Of a stretch of 64,000 nt of DNA, positions 56,735 to 64,000 are shown one piece after another. The DNA is from Flavobacterium sp. N2038 (GTDB lineage Bacteria; Bacteroidota; Bacteroidia; Flavobacteriales; Flavobacteriaceae): contig NZ_CP110001.1 of assembly GCF_025947185.1 (NCBI RefSeq), positions 2,294,001 to 2,358,000 on the forward strand, read 5' to 3'. The number at the start of each line of letters is the position of its first letter. Within the stretch, counting starts at the first letter, position 1. A program made the position numbers and the translations under genes. The notes below the pieces were generated by a model. The model ran no database searches. It worked only from the letters and a program-made list of their open reading frames with translations, and was not told the DNA's origin.

Positions 56735-57646
56735 TTATTGGTCAGTCAATTCCAGTTCATCCAAAGTTCCTTTGACAGATTTTAATTCTTTTAAGTTTGC
56801 CTCTATATTTTTAATGTTACTGTTTAGCTGTTCTATACTTACTTTGGGCATTTCAATTTTTTTACCTTTTTGTACTAAACTCAGGACATTAACTTTTAAA
56901 ACTAAATCATAATCAGAAAGATTTGGATTTAGGATAGGATATGTTGAAAAATCCCATAGTTTAGAATTGGTTTCTTTAGTTTGCCCTAATAAAATTTGTT
57001 CTGTAATTATTTCTCCGTTTTCAAGGATACTTTCACCGTCTCCGTAAGTAACAATTTCAGATGTAATAACTTCACTATTTGACTTTTTAAGGACTTCAAA
57101 TTGAATTGTTTTGCTTCCGACTAGTTTATTTTTGCCTATATATTGATAATCGATTTCCAGTTCGGGAATCGTTTCATCAAAAAAATTGGTTTTGTTTATT
57201 TGTATAGCGTTTATCTTAAATAAATTCAGGGCGTTTTTAGTTTTTACAATTTCTTTTTTATAAAGATTTAAGCTATCAATTTCATGGGTTAATTTTTCGA
57301 TTTCCTTTTTGTTTCGATCTTTTAAAATATCTTCGGCTAAAGTAATAACAGAAGAAAATGAAAGACCATCAATCATCTCCAAAGAAATTTTGTTGAATGA
57401 TTTTTGGTCGTACTTTTTTGGAGCTTCCCATTTTAATCTCATTGCTTCCAAAGCAATTACGCGCATTGCTTTTTCCAGATTAGTTTTTTCGTTTTGGTTG
57501 AGATTTTTTTCGATTTTTGCTCTTGAAACCTTGAAATTTTGCTCGTTTTTTCCATCAAATTTTTCTTGGCAGCTAAATGAAATAAGGGATATAAATAGCA
57601 ATACGATAATAGATTTTAATTGTTTAAAGAAGGGTTTGTTTTTCAT
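56735..57646 (-). CDS. putative lipoprotein, function unknown
   Basis: A 303-aa exported lipoprotein with lipobox SFSC (Cys26) after a hydrophobic signal. The mature part is charged, with a helical stretch (KNLNQNEKTNLEKAMRVIAL), a long coiled-coil-like segment near residues 115-150 (DRNKKEIEKLTHEIDSLNLY), beta-rich middle, and a second helical coil at the C-terminus (IEQLNSNIKNIEANLKELKS). No family is recognised with confidence. It is 10 bp downstream of another lipoprotein gene, so the two form an operon convergent with the C39/GT genes. An immunity or envelope role is possible from position only. Confidence 0.75.
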   Translation of the reverse strand: MKNKPFFKQLKSIIVLLFISLISFSCQEKFDGKNEQNFKVSRAKIEKNLNQNEKTNLEKAMRVIALEAMRLKWEAPKKYDQKSFNKISLEMIDGLSFSSVITLAEDILKDRNKKEIEKLTHEIDSLNLYKKEIVKTKNALNLFKINAIQINKTNFFDETIPELEIDYQYIGKNKLVGSKTIQFEVLKKSNSEVITSEIVTYGDGESILENGEIITEQILLGQTKETNSKLWDFSTYPILNPNLSDYDLVLKVNVLSLVQKGKKIEMPKVSIEQLNSNIKNIEANLKELKSVKGTLDELELTDQ

Positions 57647-57656
57647 TGTAAAATAC

Positions 57657-58406
57657 TTAATCTGCTTGTTGAATAATTTCGTTTAAAAATTTAGAATAAT
57701 CAAAATTATCAAAGCCTACTGGTGATTTGAGTTTTATATCGTAAGATTTTGCTGTTGACGGCATATCGTCTTCCATTGTATGAATAGTAGTTTCTTCAAG
57801 TGTGCCAGTGTTTTGATTTTTAGGCTTATAAATATATTCAGTATGTGAACCGGCTCCCATAAAATAACCAGTAAATTCGTGTAATTGCAAATCGTTATTT
57901 TTGAAAAGGAATTCAAAAGAAATATGCCCGTTAGGACCAATAGAACTTAAGTCAATTACAATTTTATTTTTTTCGATGGACACATCTTCCACATCAAAAG
58001 TTTTATAATTATCAGTATTATATTCAGGTGGCATTATAGTATAACTTTTTTTGTATAACTCAAAACCTTCCTTTTTGCCCAATAAAATTAGGGTAACACG
58101 TCCAAGAGATTTGTCTTCTTCGCCTTCCTGCAGAATCAAAACTTTATCTTTAAAATCATCCTGATTAAGAAGTCCAACAGCCTCATACTGGATTATATAA
58201 TTATAGTCTTCTAAAAATTCAGTTATTTCGGGACCTAATGTATCTTTTTTTATCACTACTGATTCCGGTACAGTTGTCTGCTTATCCGATGATTTTAATA
58301 CAGATTTCTTTTTTACATTATTGTCTGAAGATTGCCCGTTCTGACAAGCATAAGCAAATATTAATAAGCACAAAGAGATATTAATTTTAAAGTTTTTGCA
58401 GATCAT
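57657..58406 (-). CDS. putative lipoprotein, function unknown
   Basis: A 249-aa exported lipoprotein, lipobox AYAC (Cys21). A low-complexity linker (residues 25-55) is followed by a domain of about 190 residues: NYIIQYEAVGLLNQDDFKDK (resembling the calcium-like DxNxDxxxD loops of FG-GAP proteins but not matching), VTLILLGKKEGFELYKKSYT, IVIDLSSIGPNGHISFEFLF, and a C-terminal FDYSKFLNEIIQQAD. No firm family assignment. It is the promoter-proximal gene of a two-lipoprotein operon. Confidence 0.75.
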   Translation of the reverse strand: MICKNFKINISLCLLIFAYACQNGQSSDNNVKKKSVLKSSDKQTTVPESVVIKKDTLGPEITEFLEDYNYIIQYEAVGLLNQDDFKDKVLILQEGEEDKSLGRVTLILLGKKEGFELYKKSYTIMPPEYNTDNYKTFDVEDVSIEKNKIVIDLSSIGPNGHISFEFLFKNNDLQLHEFTGYFMGAGSHTEYIYKPKNQNTGTLEETTIHTMEDDMPSTAKSYDIKLKSPVGFDNFDYSKFLNEIIQQAD

Positions 58407-58696
58407 GATTTTGAGTAAAAAGCAATATTATTATATACAATATTAGAGAAAAAAAGATTGAATGTTCAGGTAGATATAAATTCGCAGTAAACTGAGACAG
58501 ATTTGATACTATTCTTTTTAAATGCGTTGCAATGATTTATAGTTGTACAGCATTTGGAATGATGATCTTAGAGAAAAAAAAATCAGGAAATACAGCTTGC
58601 TTTAGGCATTAAAATAAAAAGTATATATTCGTGTTGTAGATTTTACTCCAGTAAAAATCATTTTCGGGGCAATAATTTATTTAACCACTATTTTAT

Positions 58697-59446
58697 ATGA
58701 ACCAAATACGAACCTTGATTATAGAAGATGAACCGGCGATAAGAAAAGAATTGCAGTGGTTGGTTTCACAAGAAGAATCCTTAAAGTTAGAAGCAGTGGC
58801 CGGTTCTGTAAAAGAGTCATTGCAAATCATAAAAAACACAGAGCTTGATTTAATTTTAATGGATATTCAATTGACAGACGGTACTGCATTTGATATATTG
58901 AATCAGTTAGAACAGCCTTCTTTTCATATTATTTTTATCACAGCTTATAATCATTTTGCCATAAAAGCGATTAAGTATGGTGCACTGGATTATCTTTTAA
59001 AACCAATTGATAGCGATGAATTTGCAGCTGCAATCCAAAAAGTCAGCAAAGTCAAGCAGATTGATTATCTCAGACAAATTAATTTTTTGAAAGAATATAG
59101 TGTTTCAAAATCTATTGATATGAACTCCAGTATTTGTATCACGTCTTTAGACTGTATGCAGATAGTCCGGTTGAATGAAATTGTACATCTTTCAGGTGAA
59201 GGATCTTATACCCAAATTCATCTTGAAAGTAAAAAAATAGTAACTGCTTCTAAACCTTTAAAATACTATGAAGATATCCTGCCTGGCGATTTTTTTATAA
59301 AAACACACCAGTCCTATATTGTCAACAAAAACTTTATTGACAAATACATGAAAACGGGTATAATCATTATGAAGAATTCTTCTGAAATTCCTGTTGCAAC
59401 TCGTAGAAAAGAGTTTGTGATGGATCATTTAAATCCTTTGAGATAA
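58697..59446 (+). CDS. LytTR-family response regulator
   Basis: A 249-aa two-component regulator. The receiver domain (residues 4-120) has the acidic pair ED at 10-11, the phospho-acceptor Asp56 (LILMDIQ), and Lys102 region (LDYLLKPID). The LytTR DNA-binding domain (about 145-245) shows IVHLSGEGSYTQIHLESKKI and FFIKTHQSYIVNKNFIDKY. It controls transcription upon phosphorylation by the histidine kinase encoded next, with which it overlaps by one base (TAATG). Target genes unknown. Confidence 0.95.
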   Translation: MNQIRTLIIEDEPAIRKELQWLVSQEESLKLEAVAGSVKESLQIIKNTELDLILMDIQLTDGTAFDILNQLEQPSFHIIFITAYNHFAIKAIKYGALDYLLKPIDSDEFAAAIQKVSKVKQIDYLRQINFLKEYSVSKSIDMNSSICITSLDCMQIVRLNEIVHLSGEGSYTQIHLESKKIVTASKPLKYYEDILPGDFFIKTHQSYIVNKNFIDKYMKTGIIIMKNSSEIPVATRRKEFVMDHLNPLR

Positions 59447-61368
59447 TGAGCAAAACGGTATGGTTTGTATTGCTGATCTTATTTTCATGCCAGCAGAAAT
59501 CGGAAAAAGTAGTGATACATCCGGAAAAAATGCTGGAAAAAATACAAGTAATCAGTGATAGTCTGGATCAAAGTCCCCAAAGTGATAAACTTGTTTTTTG
59601 GTCCGGCAGGCTAAAAGAAAAAGAGTATTCAAAAACAGGCCCGGCTTTAGCTTTTATACATTACAATCTTGCTAAAAATTTTGCAAAGACTAGTATTGAC
59701 AGCTCTAAAAAGCATATCAATATTGCTTTAAATTTAATCGAAAAGGAAAAAGAATTTAATGCACTTAAATTTACGATTTACAATGGTGCTGGTTTAATAT
59801 CGGAACACGAAGGGAAGTTTTATCAATCGATCTATTATTTCAATAAATCGGCTGCTATAATCATGAGTGACGATTCGCTTCAATGCAAACCATTAGCAAA
59901 AGTGATTTGCTTACTTAATGCGGCTCAGGATAATAATAAAATTAGCCAGTATCCAAAATCTATTGAGCAGAATCAGCTTGCTTTGAAAATTCTAAAAAAG
60001 CTGCCGGAAGATCATTACAAATACAATTTCAGGGCATATTCGCAATTGTTTACAGCCTGCGAAGAAAGTAATACCTATAAGTCAGATTCGCTACTTTTTT
60101 ATATTAAAAAACTAAAGCAAATTTCTGTAAAAACAAATGATCCTATGCAAATTAGATTTACCAATGAGCATATGGCACATTATTACACATTGAGTAACAG
60201 ATATAATCAAGCGATACATTATTACAATTTGGTAAAACAATATGATGCAGGAATTTTATTAGCCGATCCAGAAAATCCAATCGCGATTAAAAACCTATAC
60301 ACCACTATAGCCAATCTTATTGATTTGCATGTTCAGACCAAACAATTTACTGATGCAGAAGACCTAATTAAGCAGGCAGATAAAATAGAAGAACAGCATT
60401 TGCAGATATTATCTTATTATGAAAAGAGCCTTAATAAAAAAGCAAAAATGCATTATTATTTAGCCAAAGGAGATAATTTTAAAGCTCAAAATGAAGCCAA
60501 TCAGGTATTAGAATTAAAAGATAATATCCTGAGAAATTCGGGTATTCAGGCTACAGAAGAAATGGCCACGATTTACGAGCTCCAAGCCAAAGACAAGTCT
60601 ATTTATGGGCTTAATAAAACAATTGATTATACTACAAATCGTCTGGAGCACAATAAACTACTATTGTTTATTGTTGGATTACTGGCGTTGCTGGCAGTTT
60701 CATGGATATTTCTGCTTTATTTTTTCCAAAGGCAAAAAAGACAAAAGCAGGAAAAAGAGAAAATTTTACTGCAACAGCAATTGCTTAGAACACAAATGGA
60801 ACCTCATTTTATCTTCAATACGTTATCAGCATTGCAAAGTTTTATCAGGTTTGACGAGAAGGATAAATCAATAAAGTATTTAAGTCAATTCAGTAAATTA
60901 CTCCGAAGCTCTTTAGAATTAAGCCGAAAAAATTATGTTCCGCTTGACCAGGAACTTGAGGCTATAGAGAACTATTTGAGCTTGCAGCAAATGCGTTTTG
61001 AATATGCATTTATTTACGAGATAATAACACCAGATACAGATACTACGGCAGTATTAATTCCTCCTATGCTCATTCAGCCCTTCGTCGAAAATGCCATTAT
61101 CCACGGTATTAGCAATCACTCTGATAAGGGATCAATAATAATAGAAATCCTTTCGCAGGAAAATCAATTGCTGGTAAAAATTACTGATAATGGAAAAGGA
61201 TATCAGGACAAACCAAATATAGAGGTTGATCATCAGTCGTTATCGGGTATTATAGCCCGGGAACGTTTGGAGATTTTGGCCCGGGAGAACAAAATAAAGA
61301 CCAATATAGAAATTATTTCCAATGAGAACGGAACTACCGTTTTGCTGACACTTCCTATTAAAAATTAA
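59446..61368 (+). CDS. TPR-containing sensor histidine kinase of the LytS/YehU type
   Basis: A 640-aa kinase. The N-terminus starts with a signal or lipobox-like segment (LLILFSC, Cys15). Residues about 50-390 are helical TPR-like repeats, likely periplasmic. A membrane helix lies near 402-425 (LLFIVGLLALLAVSWIFLLY), then a coiled coil and the His_kinase domain: the phospho-accepting His in TQMEPHFIFNTLSALQ and the ATP-binding PFVENAIIHGI, with DNGKGYQD (G1 box). It pairs with the LytTR regulator upstream. Lipobox plus a downstream transmembrane helix is odd; the Cys may not be lipidated. Confidence 0.92.
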   Translation: MSKTVWFVLLILFSCQQKSEKVVIHPEKMLEKIQVISDSLDQSPQSDKLVFWSGRLKEKEYSKTGPALAFIHYNLAKNFAKTSIDSSKKHINIALNLIEKEKEFNALKFTIYNGAGLISEHEGKFYQSIYYFNKSAAIIMSDDSLQCKPLAKVICLLNAAQDNNKISQYPKSIEQNQLALKILKKLPEDHYKYNFRAYSQLFTACEESNTYKSDSLLFYIKKLKQISVKTNDPMQIRFTNEHMAHYYTLSNRYNQAIHYYNLVKQYDAGILLADPENPIAIKNLYTTIANLIDLHVQTKQFTDAEDLIKQADKIEEQHLQILSYYEKSLNKKAKMHYYLAKGDNFKAQNEANQVLELKDNILRNSGIQATEEMATIYELQAKDKSIYGLNKTIDYTTNRLEHNKLLLFIVGLLALLAVSWIFLLYFFQRQKRQKQEKEKILLQQQLLRTQMEPHFIFNTLSALQSFIRFDEKDKSIKYLSQFSKLLRSSLELSRKNYVPLDQELEAIENYLSLQQMRFEYAFIYEIITPDTDTTAVLIPPMLIQPFVENAIIHGISNHSDKGSIIIEILSQENQLLVKITDNGKGYQDKPNIEVDHQSLSGIIARERLEILARENKIKTNIEIISNENGTTVLLTLPIKN

Positions 61369-61540
61369 AGGTATTAATGCGAATTTACGAAGGATCTTTA
61401 CGAATATCGAATTATATTAGGCTAATTTATATCTGATTAAATTTACAATATCTTTTTTTTAAAATTTGTATTCTAATATTATTTAGTTGTAATATTGTAC
61501 ATAAAAACTTATAAAGTAATATAGGTTAACATGCGAAAAA

Positions 61541-61999
61541 ATGATAAAAAGAAATCTTTTTTTATTTGTTGCAACAATTTTTGTAACAAGTAGTGCATGG
61601 GCAAAAGCAAAGATTCCATTTGGCAGAATTGACAAAATCGAAATTGTAGCAGATTTGCCTGACACTGCAAAATATGTAGCAAATGCTGGCTCAAAAGAAT
61701 ACTTAGATTTGGCACGAGTTCATCAGGAATATAATATTGCCTGGATAATTCCTGTCTGGATTACGCAAGAACCAAAATTAGTGTTGACTCATAAAGATAG
61801 TGACGAATTCTATGAATTAACAAATGTAGAGCTTGACCAAATTATAAGTGATAATAAATTAAACAAGGAAAGTCTTGTAGAACTTGGACTTTATACAAAA
61901 TATGGCGGAAAGCTCATTTTACTATTGATTATCGGACTTATTGTATATGGAATTTTTTCTAAAGACAAACCTAAAAACGTAAAACCAACAAATATTTAA
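61541..61999 (+). CDS. small exported membrane protein, function unknown
   Basis: A 152-aa protein with a signal peptide (MIKRNLFLFVATIFVTSSAW, cleaved near AWA), a periplasmic region with VHQEYNIAWIIPVWITQEPK, and a C-terminal membrane helix (LILLLIIGLIVYGIF, about 125-140) with a charged tail. This topology leaves the domain in the periplasm, anchored at its C-terminus. No family recognised. It opens a run of same-strand genes of unknown role. Confidence 0.75.
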   Translation: MIKRNLFLFVATIFVTSSAWAKAKIPFGRIDKIEIVADLPDTAKYVANAGSKEYLDLARVHQEYNIAWIIPVWITQEPKLVLTHKDSDEFYELTNVELDQIISDNKLNKESLVELGLYTKYGGKLILLLIIGLIVYGIFSKDKPKNVKPTNI

Positions 62000-62025
62000 A
62001 ATCAAATTAACAAAACAAAAAATTT

Positions 62026-62724
62026 ATGAATCCATTATTTTTAATTCCAGTCGTATTGGTAATTGCAGGTGTAATTTTTATGATTTATATGAACAAAAAT
62101 CATAAGGCTGCAAAATCAGAAATTGATTTAGATTTTGAACGAACTAAATATGACCAATACAAACAAGAACTCTTAGCTCAGGATTTTTCACAATTAAAAC
62201 AATGGATGAAAGGTAAATCTATTGATGCGTTTACGTCTGCATCTGTGCCGCAATCGACAAGTAATAAAGTCCAGGAAATCGTATCTGATGGTTTAAAAAA
62301 TGTTGCATTGTCTGCAATTGGTGTAAAACTTAAAAGAATAGAAACGGATTGCTTTTGGGCTTTGAGCGGAAACGATTTGCATTTCTTTAGCACTAATACA
62401 GTAGGCGAATTAGATGAACATATTATTTTTGATAATTTCAGAATTGAAGATGCTAAACTTGAATATGGTGGTATCCTGAAATCACAATTAGGTGTTTATT
62501 CTAAATCTTCAGAAGAATATTTGCCAAAAACACATATCATCACTTTTAATATTGACGGTAGTCCGTTATCACTTGAAATTCACGATAGACTTAATTATGT
62601 AACCGACCCAACAGATATGTTAAATTTGAAAAAGCAATTAGAAACAAGAGCAAAATATCAGGTAGTGGGCGAAAAATTTGTAACCATTTTACAAAACAAA
62701 GTTCCTAATTTAAAAATGGCTTAA
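62026..62724 (+). CDS. membrane-anchored protein, function unknown
   Basis: A 232-aa protein with an N-terminal membrane anchor (LIPVVLVIAGVIFMIYM, residues 6-22) and a cytoplasmic domain with a short tail. The rest contains WALSGNDLHFFSTNTVGELD, a LEIHDRLNY block, and a conserved-looking KLKRIETDCFW. No family is recognised. It starts 26 bp after the previous gene, and the next starts 6 bp after its stop, suggesting an operon. Confidence 0.75.
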   Translation: MNPLFLIPVVLVIAGVIFMIYMNKNHKAAKSEIDLDFERTKYDQYKQELLAQDFSQLKQWMKGKSIDAFTSASVPQSTSNKVQEIVSDGLKNVALSAIGVKLKRIETDCFWALSGNDLHFFSTNTVGELDEHIIFDNFRIEDAKLEYGGILKSQLGVYSKSSEEYLPKTHIITFNIDGSPLSLEIHDRLNYVTDPTDMLNLKKQLETRAKYQVVGEKFVTILQNKVPNLKMA

Positions 62725-62730
62725 ATAGTT

Positions 62731-63444
62731 ATGGGATTTTTTTCAAAAATTTTAAACTCATTTAAAAGCATAAGATTAAATAAAAAAAATGAAGTAAGAG
62801 GCTATTTATTAGACCACTTACTTATTGGTTCAATGTATGCCGAACAACAATCGGCATACTTGAATTCTTATGAAACAGGTTTAAACAAATCCGATATCGA
62901 TAAATTAGTTGAAACTTACTGGGGCATATATAATAAAGATCAGGCGATTGAAATTCTTCAAAGTTTGCACAACAGGAATCAAGATGAATATATGGATGTC
63001 GTTTATAAAGCATTTGAGGATAGAGAAAATTATGTCGACATTTTAAAATCAAACCTGCCAAAAGAAGACGACGTATTTGATTATTATTTGAACCTGTTTA
63101 GAGCGCTAAATAATATTGTTCCGGAACTAATTGAACAGAAAATTATGACCACTTTTTCTCAAATAAAAAAGACAAAAGATAGTGGTTGGAATTATGGAAG
63201 AAGTGCTTTTTTAGCACGCTGTTGCTATGAATTAGGTTATCTTTCAGAAAATGAACTTAAAGAATATTTAGCAAAATCATACACAGATTTAAAAAAATAC
63301 TGCAGCACCTGGCAAGAATATACAACGAGCTATATTTTTGGAAGAGCAATTTGGGGTGGCACAAACAACAATGGAATGGTGCAAATTGCAAATGACTTGT
63401 TGAATAACGACAATAGTCCGCTTAAAAATAAAACATACCTCTAA
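62731..63444 (+). CDS. DUF1266-like protein
   Basis: A 237-aa soluble protein. The last 120 residues fit the DUF1266 pattern: SGWNYGRSAFLARCCYELGY, YLSENELKEYLAK, STWQEYTTSYIFGRAIWGG. DUF1266 proteins often occur near polymorphic toxin or secretion loci, but no activity is known. The N-terminal half is helical and charged without recognised motifs. It is 6 bp after the preceding gene. Confidence 0.65.
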   Translation: MGFFSKILNSFKSIRLNKKNEVRGYLLDHLLIGSMYAEQQSAYLNSYETGLNKSDIDKLVETYWGIYNKDQAIEILQSLHNRNQDEYMDVVYKAFEDRENYVDILKSNLPKEDDVFDYYLNLFRALNNIVPELIEQKIMTTFSQIKKTKDSGWNYGRSAFLARCCYELGYLSENELKEYLAKSYTDLKKYCSTWQEYTTSYIFGRAIWGGTNNNGMVQIANDLLNNDNSPLKNKTYL

Positions 63445-63541
63445 AAAGATACCGATTGCATAATAAGGGTTTTAGATCACCTTATCGCACACTCAGGAAT
63501 CTAAAATAGTATAAAAAACAAAATCATAAAACATTAAAAAG

Positions 63542-63727
63542 GTGAAAAATAAAAAATCACTAAACTTTTTTTGGGGAATTATAGGAACCATTTTAGGATG
63601 TACATTGTTTAAGCAGTTTGACTTTGAAAATCTAAAATTTAAACACACTGGTTTAGCCATTGTTTACATTATCACCTTTGTGTTTTCAATTTATTTTCTA
63701 GTAAAAAACTACAAGCAAACTAAGTAA
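63542..63727 (+). CDS. small two-helix membrane protein
   Basis: 61 aa starting with GTG 63542. Two hydrophobic helices are seen (FFWGIIGTILGCTLF, about 9-23, and GLAIVYIITFVFSIYFLV, about 37-54) with Lys-rich ends. No family recognised. The lipoprotein gene follows after 1 bp. Confidence 0.6.
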   Translation: MKNKKSLNFFWGIIGTILGCTLFKQFDFENLKFKHTGLAIVYIITFVFSIYFLVKNYKQTK

Positions 63728-63728
63728 A

Positions 63729-64000
63729 ATGAAGAGAATAATTTATCTTTTTATAATTGGACAACTATTAATAATAAGCTGTAATGATAAATCACAGAAG
63801 AGAAATAAATTAGAAATTAAGTCAAGTACAAAAAGAGATAATTCAAGAAAAAAAAGTTTACAAACTGTTCAAATAATTAATAAAGATAGTTTGGATATTT
63901 CCTTCATAGGGAAAACAACACAAGAATTAAATAAGTATAACTTTCATGTGTGTTTTGGAACAATGCTTGAAGGATATTCTGAAAATGAAGAATATGCAGT
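63729..64000 (+). CDS. putative lipoprotein, 3' truncated by window edge
   Basis: Open frame from ATG 63729 to the window end. Signal peptide with lipobox IISC (Cys18, MKRIIYLFIIGQLLIISCND). The mature part visible (about 72 residues) starts with a Lys/Arg/Ser-rich linker, then IINKDSLDISFIGKTTQELN. The rest lies outside the window, so no family can be named. It starts one base after the stop codon of the small membrane protein, indicating coupled transcription. Confidence 0.7.
   Translation, partial: MKRIIYLFIIGQLLIISCNDKSQKRNKLEIKSSTKRDNSRKKSLQTVQIINKDSLDISFIGKTTQELNKYNFHVCFGTMLEGYSENEEYA

Noticed and set aside
63445-63541. Terminator or regulatory site between the DUF1266-like gene and the small membrane protein
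   Set aside because: No hairpin with a T-tract is present; the short gap fits a continuous transcript.

Overview
The window reads as a chromosomal segment of a Flavobacterium-like member of the Bacteroidota. The evidence is a 16S gene with flavobacterial signatures, AT-rich DNA, TAnnTTTG-type promoters, two SusC/SusD pairs, few Shine-Dalgarno sequences, and many dispersed palindromes of the kind seen in flavobacterial intergenic DNA. No phage, insertion sequence or CRISPR array was found.

Layout. 0-31 kb is mostly housekeeping: a 5'-truncated extradiol (DODA-type) dioxygenase, a methyltransferase followed by a relic of a second dioxygenase copy, a PQQ-propeller protein, kdsB, a fused E1 alpha/beta dehydrogenase, a degenerate M1-peptidase/barrel fusion, a LOG protein, uvrA, a Fic protein, a ClC transporter, gamma-glutamyltransferase, AcpH-like phosphodiesterase, glmM, an LpxL-like acyltransferase, a rhomboid protease, a SIMPL protein, a large MscS channel, and a first SusC/SusD pair with an unusual leader. 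31.4-37.9 kb is a complete rRNA operon (three tandem promoters, 16S, tRNA-Ile, tRNA-Ala, 23S, 5S, terminator) followed by tRNA-Phe and tRNA-Leu. 38-46.6 kb, all on the minus strand, is an ECF sigma - FecR - SusC(STN) - SusD - GDPD/alkaline-phosphatase locus. It looks like a self-regulated system for importing and dephosphorylating an organophosphate or phosphorylated glycan.

The most interesting region is 46.9-56.7 kb, a class I lanthipeptide locus. On the minus strand lie an exported S41 peptidase, a 66-aa precursor with a GG leader and a 43-residue core with five Cys, a strong terminator-like hairpin, LanC, and a LanB split into a glutamylation protein and an elimination protein. Divergently, on the plus strand, lie a DUF6625-like putative glycosyltransferase, a GT4 glycosyltransferase, and a stand-alone C39 peptidase with an intact catalytic triad. 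The C39 ORF stops exactly where the ABC part of a peptidase-containing exporter would begin. No ABC exporter lies in the window. Two lipoprotein genes follow on the other strand.

58.7-61.4 kb holds a LytTR response regulator and a TPR histidine kinase. From 61.5 kb to the end is a same-strand run of small membrane, DUF1266-like and lipoprotein genes of unknown role, the last cut by the window edge.
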